NCBI GenBank assembly: GCA_023388205.1
Contig: JAEWGS010000073.1
Coordinates: 1-24,664, forward strand
Direction of reading: 5' to 3'
DNA: 24,664 bases
Origin: Bacillota bacterium
GTDB lineage: Bacteria > Bacillota > Clostridia > Saccharofermentanales > Fastidiosipilaceae
The translations under genes were made by a program, and so were the position numbers. Under the pieces are notes generated by a model. It was given only the letters and a program-made list of their open reading frames with translations. It searched no databases and was not told the DNA's origin. Below, one piece after another: positions 1 to 6,760 of this stretch. Within the stretch, counting starts at the first letter, position 1, and each line of letters begins with the position of its first letter.

Positions 1-2
1 GC

Positions 3-365
3 ACCTATCTTGACGAAGAAAAATTCTTAGAGGTATCACAGGTGAAACAGGGGAGCGCATCTTTTCATTCTGTTAACTTTGTTCAGGGCTTGGAAAAAGG
101 GCAGCTGCACTTGAAAAAGGCAAGTGCTCGAGGCGTGAATGGAATCTCAGCAGAGACGGGTATAGGCAGCCACGAAAATTTGGTTTTGGTGAAGAGCCAG
201 ATGAATAAAGCCAAAGACGCGGATTTGTCCTCTGCTGAAATTCAGTCCCGAATAAAAGATTTCTGGGTACTCTTAAAGAAACAAGGTCTGATCAGTGCTC
301 GAAAACATGAATATCTGACAAAGTCGCCGAAAGGTTTTTGTCTAGATATAATCCTGTTATGCTAG
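3..365 (+). CDS. Hypothetical protein, 3' part only
   Basis: The frame is open from the left edge to a TAG at 363-365, so this is the last 120 codons of a gene that starts outside the window. A GTG at 42 is an internal codon and has no convincing ribosome binding site. The visible protein is charged and Lys/Ser-rich, with no membrane segment or motif that I recognise. Base composition is more AT-rich than the genes from 1087 onward, and the same holds for the next gene, so the pair may have been acquired together (inference). After the TAG the same frame stays open for 12 codons and runs into the ATG of the HD-domain gene at 402. I cannot assign a function. Confidence 0.5.
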   Translation, partial: TYLDEEKFLEVSQVKQGSASFHSVNFVQGLEKGQLHLKKASARGVNGISAETGIGSHENLVLVKSQMNKAKDADLSSAEIQSRIKDFWVLLKKQGLISARKHEYLTKSPKGFCLDIILLC

Positions 366-401
366 AAATCAAAGTCCCAAAAGGAACAAGAGAGGAGTAC
401 T

Positions 402-827
402 ATGCTGCGTTGGATAAGAGCATTAGTGATAATGCTAAATGCTCACAAAGGGCAAAAAGATAAAGCTGGCAAACCCTATTTTTGGCATCCGTTACGAGTA
501 AGCTTTTATTCTAAAGGCATGGACGCTAAGGTGGTTGCTTTGTTGCATGATGTACTAGAGGACTGCCTTAGGTATAAAGCCGAAGATTTTAGTTTTCTCA
601 AGCCTTGTCAGCTAGAAGCCTTAAAGGTTATAACAAAGCCCGTAGACGTAGAATATTTTGATTATATCGATAAGATAAAAAACAATCCCATAGCGACCGA
701 GGTCAAGAGCAAAGACCTGCTAGACAATATGAATTTGGGTAGGTTGCAGAGTACTTCCGCTAAAGATTTAGAGCGATTAGATAAATACTATATAGCGTAT
801 AAGATGTTGCGACGTAGTCTTATTTAG
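402..827 (+). CDS. Small HD-domain protein, RelA/SpoT hydrolase-like
   Basis: The 141-residue protein matches the metal-dependent HD hydrolase domain of RelA/SpoT and the small alarmone hydrolases (MESH1 type). Visible motifs are AHKGQKDKAGKPYFWHP (His15, His29), HDVLED (His49, Asp50, Glu53, Asp54) and KSKDLLDN (Asp105), which fit the expected metal ligands and catalytic pair. Such proteins remove the 3' pyrophosphate from (p)ppGpp or act on related nucleotides. No synthetase, TGS or ACT domain is present, and at 141 residues it is shorter than typical MESH1-like enzymes, so the substrate is uncertain. AGAGGAG at 391-397 precedes the ATG with a short spacer. It follows the unrecognised upstream gene by 36 bases, ends in TAG, and is followed by a terminator at 919-940. 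Local composition is AT-rich, suggesting transfer. Confidence 0.75.
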   Translation: MLRWIRALVIMLNAHKGQKDKAGKPYFWHPLRVSFYSKGMDAKVVALLHDVLEDCLRYKAEDFSFLKPCQLEALKVITKPVDVEYFDYIDKIKNNPIATEVKSKDLLDNMNLGRLQSTSAKDLERLDKYYIAYKMLRRSLI

Positions 828-918
828 AGATCTAGCCGACAAGATAGAAGATCAAAGAGCTGTAGTTTACGGAAGATAAAGACATATTCTTTTGAAAACA
901 AGCAAAACAAACAACCAA

Positions 919-940
919 ACCGCCTACGGGCGGTTTTTTT
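919..940 (+). terminator. Intrinsic terminator after the HD-domain gene
   Basis: ACCGCC (919-924) pairs with GGCGGT (929-934) around the loop TACG, followed by a run of seven T (934-940). It lies about 90 bases after the stop of the HD-domain gene and faces the right way to end that transcript. Confidence 0.8.
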
Positions 941-982
941 ATTGGGAGGATATTAGGACGAATGGCGGCGCTTTCAAAACAC

Positions 983-1024
983 AAAGATGCCTGAGACCAG
1001 AACTTTTGGATCTCAGGCATCTTT
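983..1024 (-). terminator. Terminator of the ABC importer operon
   Basis: AAAGATGCCTGAGA (983-996) and TCTCAGGCATCTTT (1011-1024) form a perfect 14-base-pair stem with a 14-base loop. Read on the minus strand, the stem is followed by a T-rich stretch, so it ends the transporter transcript that stops at 1087. It is nearly symmetrical and may also block transcripts arriving from the left. Confidence 0.75.
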
Positions 1025-1086
1025 ATTTGAGCGATAGCTTCATCCCTTGAGCTTCCGAGATGAAGAGGAATATTCAGGGACTGTTT

Positions 1087-2211
1087 TCAAACAAGCTGAC
1101 GTCTGTTCCTTTCTTTCTCCGCGTCTTCATCGAGGTCGTACCACATCAAGCCGGGCAGACGTAGGGTACATAGATCGCCCTCTTTTATCTGGCAGTGCTG
1201 GGAGCTTTGTACTTTGATTTCTTGATGCCCGATCTTGACAATGTACTCGCTGAAGTCAGGTAAGAAAATGCGTTTGCTGACTGTAACATGTAGGTGATCC
1301 TCTTTGAGATCCTGCTTGCCTTCGATCAGTTCGATGGTGTTGGGTCTTGTGCCGATGAGCTTTTCGCCGGTCATGTTTTGCGGAACGGTGATGGGGAGTT
1401 TTTCGCTATGTCCATCAATATAGACCGCAGCATTTCTCACATCAACTTTTGTAAAGCTCGATTCCCCTAGGAAAGAGTGCACAAAGCGATTGACGGGGCG
1501 GTTATAAAGCTCCTCCGGACTTCCGATTTGCACCTGATGCCCCATGTCCATGACCATCATTCGATCGGATATCGCCATGGCTTCAGATTGATCGTGCGTG
1601 ACGAAGATGATGGTAAAGCCAAATTCTTTTTGCAGCTTCTTGATCTCAAAACGCATGCTTTCGCGAAGGTGAGGATCTAGGTTCGAGAGGGGTTCATCGA
1701 GGAGCAAAACGCGCGGATTCGTGACAATGGCTCTTGCGAGGGCGATTCTTTGCTGCTCCCCACCAGAAAGATCGGAAGGGTAGACTTTTTCCAAACCATC
1801 GAGAGAGGTATGACGCAGGGCTTTGGCGACGCGCTCTTTAATCTCCGCACTCGGCCGCTTTTGAACCTTGAGCGGGAAGGCGACATTGTCAAAGACATTC
1901 ATATGAGGCCAGACGGCAAAAGCTTGAAACACCATTCCCAAGCCTCTGTTTTCAGGTGGAATATATTTGTGCTTTTGGCTGCTAGAGACCAATTTGTCTG
2001 ACAGATAGATCTCTCCTTCGCTGAGATCTTCAAAGCCCGCGATCATGCGCAAACTCGTCGTTTTACCACAGCCGGATGGCCCTAAAAAAGAAAAGCATTC
2101 CCCGGTTTTGATCTCTAAGTTCAGGTTTTCGACGGCAGCGACGGTACCTAGTTTTTTGGTTGTAAAGTACTTTGAGACATTCTTCAAAAGAATTTCAGTG
2201 GACTGATTCAT
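1087..2211 (-). CDS. ABC importer ATP-binding subunit (second ATPase)
   Basis: This 374-residue protein is a PotA/FbpC-type ATPase that powers import through the permease encoded just upstream. It shows Walker A GPSGCGKTT (residues 44-52), a Q-loop in GMVFQAFAVWPH, the signature LSGGEQQR, Walker B with VLLLDEP, and the H-loop in FVTHDQ. A C-terminal region of about 120 residues fits the TOBE-like regulatory domain of this family. I chose the ATG at 2211 over the longer frame from 2253 because AAGGAG lies seven bases before it and it begins 11 bases after the permease stop. It is the last gene of the operon. A second, different ATPase (3988-5136) serves the same permease, which is unusual for a family that normally uses one ATPase as a homodimer. 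Confidence 0.9.
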   Translation of the reverse strand: MNQSTEILLKNVSKYFTTKKLGTVAAVENLNLEIKTGECFSFLGPSGCGKTTSLRMIAGFEDLSEGEIYLSDKLVSSSQKHKYIPPENRGLGMVFQAFAVWPHMNVFDNVAFPLKVQKRPSAEIKERVAKALRHTSLDGLEKVYPSDLSGGEQQRIALARAIVTNPRVLLLDEPLSNLDPHLRESMRFEIKKLQKEFGFTIIFVTHDQSEAMAISDRMMVMDMGHQVQIGSPEELYNRPVNRFVHSFLGESSFTKVDVRNAAVYIDGHSEKLPITVPQNMTGEKLIGTRPNTIELIEGKQDLKEDHLHVTVSKRIFLPDFSEYIVKIGHQEIKVQSSQHCQIKEGDLCTLRLPGLMWYDLDEDAEKERNRRQLV

Positions 2212-2222
2212 AGCGCTTCTCC

Positions 2223-3995
2223 TTACTTGATTTTTTTGTCGCCGGTGATCCATCTGACAATCGCATTACAGATAAAGATGATGACAATGGCCACGGAGGC
2301 GAGTGCGGAGGCTTGGACGATGTAGCCGTCGCTCTTTAATGAGTAAATGGCAACGCCCAAGGTTCTAGAGTAAGGGCCGTAGAGCAAAACAGACGTGGTT
2401 AGTTCGCGCATGGCTGGGAGGAAGATTAAGAAGAAACCACTGATCATTGCCGGGCGAATGAGTGGAATCGTGACATCTCGTAGCGCCTGAAAATGGGTTG
2501 CACCGCAGTTTCTTGCGGCATCTTCAAGTGAATAGTGGACTTGCTGCAAAGAGGCGGAGGCGGACTTCATGGAGAAGGCGAGGTATCTTGCAAGGTAGGC
2601 CACGAGGATAATCCAGATGCTGTTATACAAGTTGATTCCGAGTTTACCGGACCAGGCCAAAATAACGCCGATGGCCAGGACGATGCCGGGAATTGAGTAG
2701 GGAAGCAGCGATACGACCTCCAAAACACCTTTGCCGCGCGGTTTAATTTTGGTAATCACGTAGGCGATCATCACGCCAAAGAGCATACAGATGACACCCG
2801 CTGCAATGGAGAGGAAAAGTGAATTACTAATCGAGTCGGTGACCATCTTATTGTGCGTCAGGATATCTGCGTAATTCTTGAGCGTGAAGTTTTGGGGGAG
2901 CAAGGGCAGGCCATAAGCTTTGAGCAGACCGACGAGGAAGATCATCACCAGAGGAACGACGACGACGAGACCCAAGAAAAGCAAAGAGACGAGCAGCAAA
3001 GGCCATTTGGCCGCGTGCAAGTGGATGAGCATGGGGCGCATGGACTTGCCTTTGATGATGTCGTAATTGCCCGATCTTAAAACGAGCCTTTGGAGCAAAA
3101 GAGCAAGCATCACGACGATCACGAGTAGGATCGAAAGGGTTGCACCTTCTCTTATTCCTTGGAAGTCGCCCGAGGATCGATTAATGAGATCGTAGATACG
3201 GGTCGGAAGCGTATAAATTTTTTGGGAGAAACCGAGGATGCTCGGCACGCCAAAGTGAGACAAAGATGAGGTCAAAATCAATAGCGCGCCAGAAGCAATT
3301 GCCGGTTTGACCAAGGGGAGCGTGATCTTTCGAATGACGTAAGACTGTTTGGCGCCGGCAATTCTCGCAGATTCTTCGAGCGTTGGATCCATTCTCTCAA
3401 GCGCGCTCACGACTTGCATAAAGACGAAAGGGAAGTAGTAGGACAACTCAACGAAGATGATGCCCTGAATGGAGTTGATATTGAAAAAGGCTGTATTTGC
3501 GCCGGTGATTTGCATGTACCAGTTATTGAAATATCCGCCGCGTGAAGACAAAAGGAGATCCCAGGCCATCGCACCAAAAAATGGCGGGAACATATAGGGG
3601 ATGTTGAATAGGGACCTCATAAGCCCTTTGAGCGGGATATCAGATCTTCCGAGGAGCCAAGCAAAAAACAGACCGACGATGGTGCCGAGCACTGTCACAG
3701 AAAGCGCGATGACGATGGTATTAAACATCGCTCCGATATTTTCTTTATCGAGAAGAACGCGCTGAAGCATGCCTAAATCAAAATGTCCATTTGAGAAAAA
3801 GACGTTGTATATGATCATCAGCATGGGAATGACCACAACGATGATGAGGAAAATGAAACTCAAAATGGTGAGGCAAAAATCAAGATTGAAGCGCTTGCCG
3901 TTGATCTTATCTAGGTCGCTGCGCTTCAGACCGAGGCGGTAGGCTAATCCACTTAATTTGGATGATTTTCTTTCTTGGCGATCACGATTACTCAT
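2223..3995 (-). CDS. Fused double-domain ABC permease, FbpB/iron type
   Basis: This 590-residue integral membrane protein has two tandem permease domains, as in FbpB-type ferric iron importers. Each half carries an EAA loop that contacts an ATPase: residues about 207-226 (EESARIAGAKQ) and about 490-512 (EDAARNCGATH). Around a dozen hydrophobic segments are visible, the first near residues 41-67. I chose the ATG at 3995 (MSNRDRQERK). The longer frame to 4085 would overlap the upstream ATPase gene by nearly 100 bases and only adds out-of-phase coding sequence. The chosen start overlaps the upstream stop by eight bases, which suggests translational coupling. The exact cargo (ferric iron, 2-aminoethylphosphonate or thiamine-like) cannot be read from the permease alone. 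Confidence 0.9.
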   Translation of the reverse strand: MSNRDRQERKSSKLSGLAYRLGLKRSDLDKINGKRFNLDFCLTILSFIFLIIVVVIPMLMIIYNVFFSNGHFDLGMLQRVLLDKENIGAMFNTIVIALSVTVLGTIVGLFFAWLLGRSDIPLKGLMRSLFNIPYMFPPFFGAMAWDLLLSSRGGYFNNWYMQITGANTAFFNINSIQGIIFVELSYYFPFVFMQVVSALERMDPTLEESARIAGAKQSYVIRKITLPLVKPAIASGALLILTSSLSHFGVPSILGFSQKIYTLPTRIYDLINRSSGDFQGIREGATLSILLVIVVMLALLLQRLVLRSGNYDIIKGKSMRPMLIHLHAAKWPLLLVSLLFLGLVVVVPLVMIFLVGLLKAYGLPLLPQNFTLKNYADILTHNKMVTDSISNSLFLSIAAGVICMLFGVMIAYVITKIKPRGKGVLEVVSLLPYSIPGIVLAIGVILAWSGKLGINLYNSIWIILVAYLARYLAFSMKSASASLQQVHYSLEDAARNCGATHFQALRDVTIPLIRPAMISGFFLIFLPAMRELTTSVLLYGPYSRTLGVAIYSLKSDGYIVQASALASVAIVIIFICNAIVRWITGDKKIK

Positions 3996-5136
3996 GGATA
4001 TCAGCGCCTTTCTTTGTAGGATAAATATTGGCGGCCGTGATTTCGACGCCAACCTCATCACCTTCTTCGGGAATTTTTCCGTCAATCGAGTCCAGCGTGC
4101 TCTGTTGAACGCGAACCTGATGCCCTAAGAGGTTTAAGAAATAGACATAGTGACTGCCGAGGAAGGTCCTCGATTCCACCTTGGCTTTGAGTTTCGACTG
4201 ATCTGAAAACTTCAAATCGAGCGGGCGAAAGGCGAGGTCGTAGCTTGCCGCTGAAGGTGTGGAGGGGTCGGCAGCTTTCTCTTTAGAAAAGAACTCGGCA
4301 TAATTGGCGATTTTGTCCTGACTCAATGCGAGTTCGATACGTTGACGGAGATCCTTTGAATGGATGAATAGGGTGTTTCCTTGTAGGCTGACAGGGACAA
4401 AATTAGATACGCCGATAAATTCGAAAACGAAGCGTGTCTTGGGATGAAGGACAATGTCTTCATCTTTGCCCATTTGAATGATGTTGGCTTCTTTATCCAT
4501 GACCGCGATTTGATCGCACAATTTAAGTGCCGTTTCCTGATCGTGGGTGATGTAAATGATCGTGGTGCCGCTTTCTCTTTGAATATTTCTGATCTCATCG
4601 ACCATTTCTTCTCTGAGTTTGGCGTCCAAATTGGTGATCGGTTCATCCATGATCATGAAAGAACTCGAAGAGACCAGTGCTCTTGCGATGGCGACGCGCT
4701 GTTGTTGTCCACCTGAAAGCTGAACCGGCATGTGCTCTTTGTATTCTTTCATGCGAACTTGCGTGAGGGCTTTTTCGACGAGCTGCGGACGCTCAGCCTT
4801 GGGGAGCTTTTTTCTGAGCAGTGGATATTCAATGTTTTTATATACGGATTTATGAGGCCAAACGGCATAATCTTGGAAAACCATACCGATGTTTCGGCGT
4901 TCGGGCGCGACATTTATCTTTTTCTCTTTTGAAAAGACGCACTGTTCGCCAATGTAAATTTCACCTTCATCAGGGGTCAATAAGCCGGCGATGGCTCGAG
5001 CCAGAGTCGTTTTGCCACAGCCTGAAGGTCCGATGAGTCCGAGGATGCTACCGTCTTCAATATCCAGGGAAAAGTGCTTAAAAATCTGATGTGAGGGAAA
5101 AGCAAAAGATAGATTACGAATGGTTATTTTTGCCAT
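3988..5136 (-). CDS. ABC importer ATP-binding subunit (first ATPase)
   Basis: This 382-residue FbpC/PotA-type ATPase has Walker A GPSGCGKTT (residues 36-44), Q88 in GMVFQDYAVWPH, signature LSGGQQQR (140-147), Walker B FMIMDEP (160-166) and H198 in ITHDQ. All catalytic motifs look intact. The last 130 residues or so form a divergent C-terminal extension with a TOBE-like section (RTFLGSHYVYFLNLLG). The ATG at 5136 has AAGGAG six bases upstream. The gene overlaps the start of the permease by eight bases. It is clearly different in sequence from the second ATPase (1087-2211), so the two may form a heterodimer on the fused permease (inference). It is separated from the lipoprotein gene by 309 bases that contain a terminator. 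Confidence 0.9.
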   Translation of the reverse strand: MAKITIRNLSFAFPSHQIFKHFSLDIEDGSILGLIGPSGCGKTTLARAIAGLLTPDEGEIYIGEQCVFSKEKKINVAPERRNIGMVFQDYAVWPHKSVYKNIEYPLLRKKLPKAERPQLVEKALTQVRMKEYKEHMPVQLSGGQQQRVAIARALVSSSSFMIMDEPITNLDAKLREEMVDEIRNIQRESGTTIIYITHDQETALKLCDQIAVMDKEANIIQMGKDEDIVLHPKTRFVFEFIGVSNFVPVSLQGNTLFIHSKDLRQRIELALSQDKIANYAEFFSKEKAADPSTPSAASYDLAFRPLDLKFSDQSKLKAKVESRTFLGSHYVYFLNLLGHQVRVQQSTLDSIDGKIPEEGDEVGVEITAANIYPTKKGADIHE

Positions 5137-5176
5137 ATCCGTCTCCTTATGGTGTTAAAGCTTGTTTGGTGTCTTA

Positions 5177-5202
5177 AGCGCATCGAGTGCATCGAGTGCG
5201 CT
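5177..5202. repeat. Hairpin with inner 9-base direct repeat
   Basis: AGCGCA (5177-5182) and TGCGCT (5197-5202) are perfect inverted arms. Between and partly within them, GCATCGAGT occurs twice in tandem (5180-5188 and 5189-5197). It lies 41 bases before the ATG of the first ATPase gene, in its leader if the operon is transcribed through the gap. Function unknown. Confidence 0.5.
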
Positions 5203-5317
5203 GAGTCTGTTGAGCCCTGCTTCGTTGTAGCACGTGGCGCGCAAAATGGAATTGAGAGCTAGAGCTGCCCTAGAAATTTTGGCCTAGCGCTTTAGTTTGA
5301 AGGCTCATTTGAGAACG

Positions 5318-5377
5318 AAAAAAGGGCCTCTGAGATCAGCTTGAAACTTTAGTTAAGAGCAAAACCAGATGGCCCTT
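5318..5377 (-). terminator. Terminator or attenuator after the lipoprotein gene
   Basis: On the minus strand AAGGGCC-A-TCTG (5377-5366) pairs with CAGA-GGCCCTT (5332-5322), with one bulged base, and is followed by six T (5323-5318). The loop is long (about 33 bases). Partial termination here would give more lipoprotein mRNA than ATPase and permease mRNA, a common arrangement in ABC importer operons. Confidence 0.6.
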
Positions 5378-5396
5378 GATGTTTAGATTGTGATCT

Positions 5397-5436
5397 AGGT
5401 CTGAGGCAGATCAGACTTAAGTGTCAGACCTTTTTT
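5397..5436 (+). other. Hairpin just after the lipoprotein stop codon
   Basis: AGGTCTGA (5397-5404) pairs with TCAGACCT (5424-5431). A run of T (5431-5436) follows on the plus strand, so as an intrinsic terminator it faces plus-strand transcripts. On the minus strand the hairpin forms but lacks a T run and may instead protect the 3' end of the lipoprotein mRNA. Confidence 0.45.
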
Positions 5437-5445
5437 CGTGGATCT

Positions 5446-6549
5446 TTATCTGAAGTAAGAATCAAATTTGTCGAGGATTTCTTGTTTGCTATCGATAAGC
5501 TTTTGATCGTCGACATCGAGTGCTCTTTTGGCGATTTCGTTCGCATCGAGCGCCCCTTCTTTGAGGGCAATCCCGGGACGGACGGGGGTCGCTTGATTTT
5601 CCGAGAGGATCTTTTGACCCGCTTCAGAAAGAATGAAGTCATAAAGAAGTTTGCCTGCTTCGGGATTCGGCGAGCCTTTCATCAGCGCGATGGGGGAGGA
5701 GACGGCGATGAGGTCTTTTTCAGGGTATGCGAAGGAGATGGGCGAACCCTGATTTTCCAAAGTGTGCGTGACATAGTCCACGCCGATGCAGGCTTTATAC
5801 GCTCCAGCACCGACTTTGTTGATCGTTGACGAGGTGCCAGATTCGAGCTCCATACCATTTTCTTTGAGCTTTTCGAAGAAGCTCCAACCGTAATCTGGGC
5901 TATTGACGAGTCCCGCGACGGCATAAAGTGTGGTGCCGGCTTCTGCGGGATCGCTCATGACGAGCTGGCCTTTGAAGTCTTCCTTGGTCAAATCCTGCCA
6001 ATTCTTGGGAATCGCGTCGCCCGTCACGCTCGTTGTATTGTAGGAAATACCCATGACAACCAATCTGGCGCCGCAGAAGAGATGATCTTTATCTTTGAAC
6101 TTATCGCTGATCGTGGCGGCTTCAGGGGATTCATAGGCTTCGAGCATCCCTTTATCCTTGAAGCTCAGATAGTTCGACGGATCGCCCACCCAAATCAGAT
6201 CAGCAGCGATTTGTCCAGATTGCTGTTCTGTCGCAATTTTGGTGAGCACCTTGCCCGTACCGGCGGCGTAATAGTCCATGGAAATTTCAGGATGTGCCTC
6301 GGTAAAACCTTTTTTGAGGGCGGCGAGCTGATCTTCTTTCAAAGAGGAATAAAGCATGACCTGCATTTTATTGCCGCTCTTTTCAGCTTCTCCGGAGACT
6401 TTGGCCTCGCCAGCAGCCTTGGCATCTTCGCTGCCTGCAGGTTGACCGTTGCCACAAGCGGCTAAAAAGACAGGCAAGATGGTTGCGGCCAAGAGAAAAG
6501 ATAGGGCTTTTTTGACCTTTGAACTTTGTACAAACGAAAGCTTCTTCAT
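5446..6549 (-). CDS. Solute-binding lipoprotein, iron/phosphonate importer type
   Basis: This 367-residue protein captures the cargo outside the membrane and delivers it to the permease. It begins with a basic, hydrophobic signal peptide and a lipobox LAAC, with the lipidated Cys at residue 32, followed by a Gly/Ala/Glu/Lys-rich linker. The mature part fits the FbpA-like class of binding proteins that includes ferric iron and 2-aminoethylphosphonate binders (VMLYSSLKEDQ, AAGTGKVLTKIA, ADLIWVGDPSNY). I chose the ATG at 6549 because GAGGAGG lies eight bases upstream; the longer frame to 6630 has no such site. It is the first gene of the importer locus and diverges from the regulator at 6761. 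The cargo is not certain: no Fur box was seen, and the neighbouring regulator type is more often tied to other nutrients. Confidence 0.88.
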   Translation of the reverse strand: MKKLSFVQSSKVKKALSFLLAATILPVFLAACGNGQPAGSEDAKAAGEAKVSGEAEKSGNKMQVMLYSSLKEDQLAALKKGFTEAHPEISMDYYAAGTGKVLTKIATEQQSGQIAADLIWVGDPSNYLSFKDKGMLEAYESPEAATISDKFKDKDHLFCGARLVVMGISYNTTSVTGDAIPKNWQDLTKEDFKGQLVMSDPAEAGTTLYAVAGLVNSPDYGWSFFEKLKENGMELESGTSSTINKVGAGAYKACIGVDYVTHTLENQGSPISFAYPEKDLIAVSSPIALMKGSPNPEAGKLLYDFILSEAGQKILSENQATPVRPGIALKEGALDANEIAKRALDVDDQKLIDSKQEILDKFDSYFR

Positions 6550-6720
6550 ATTTGTACCCTCCTCAAATTGGAATTGAATGATCTGATTGTAATCTGTGTT
6601 TTGTTGAAATGATAAAGTCGAAGCCTTCAAAAAATGAAGATTCTTGACGATGTATACAAATTGAATAAGCTGTATGAAAAAATGAAGGCGATCGCGGACC
6701 CTTTAATCTTGTGAAATAGA

Positions 6721-6732
6721 TAAGCTAGCTTA
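6721..6732. promoter_or_regulatory. 12-base palindrome in the divergent promoter region
   Basis: TAAGCTAGCTTA is a perfect palindrome, 28 bases before the GTG of the AraC-type regulator, in the 211-base region between the two divergent genes. It could be an operator. A weak plus-strand promoter candidate (TTGACG at 6644-6649, TAAGCT at 6666-6671, spacer 16) lies upstream of it. The role is inferred from position only. Confidence 0.35.
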
Positions 6733-6760
6733 AATGAATGCGTGAAGTGGGGAGCATCAG

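Larger units (their letters stand above)
5137..5445. other. Non-coding gap inside the importer locus
   Basis: This 309-base stretch separates the lipoprotein gene from the first ATPase gene. It holds a minus-strand terminator-like hairpin (5318-5377), a second hairpin (5397-5436) and a hairpin with an inner direct repeat near the ATPase start (5177-5202). I saw no convincing promoter for the downstream genes and no small gene. Confidence 0.6.

Noticed and set aside
832..1020. Small minus-strand open frame between the HD gene and the importer
   Set aside because: It covers both terminator hairpins and has no ribosome binding site.
6550..6760. Fur box for iron control of the importer
   Set aside because: I looked for a GATAATGATAATC-like inverted repeat in the divergent region and saw only short partial matches.
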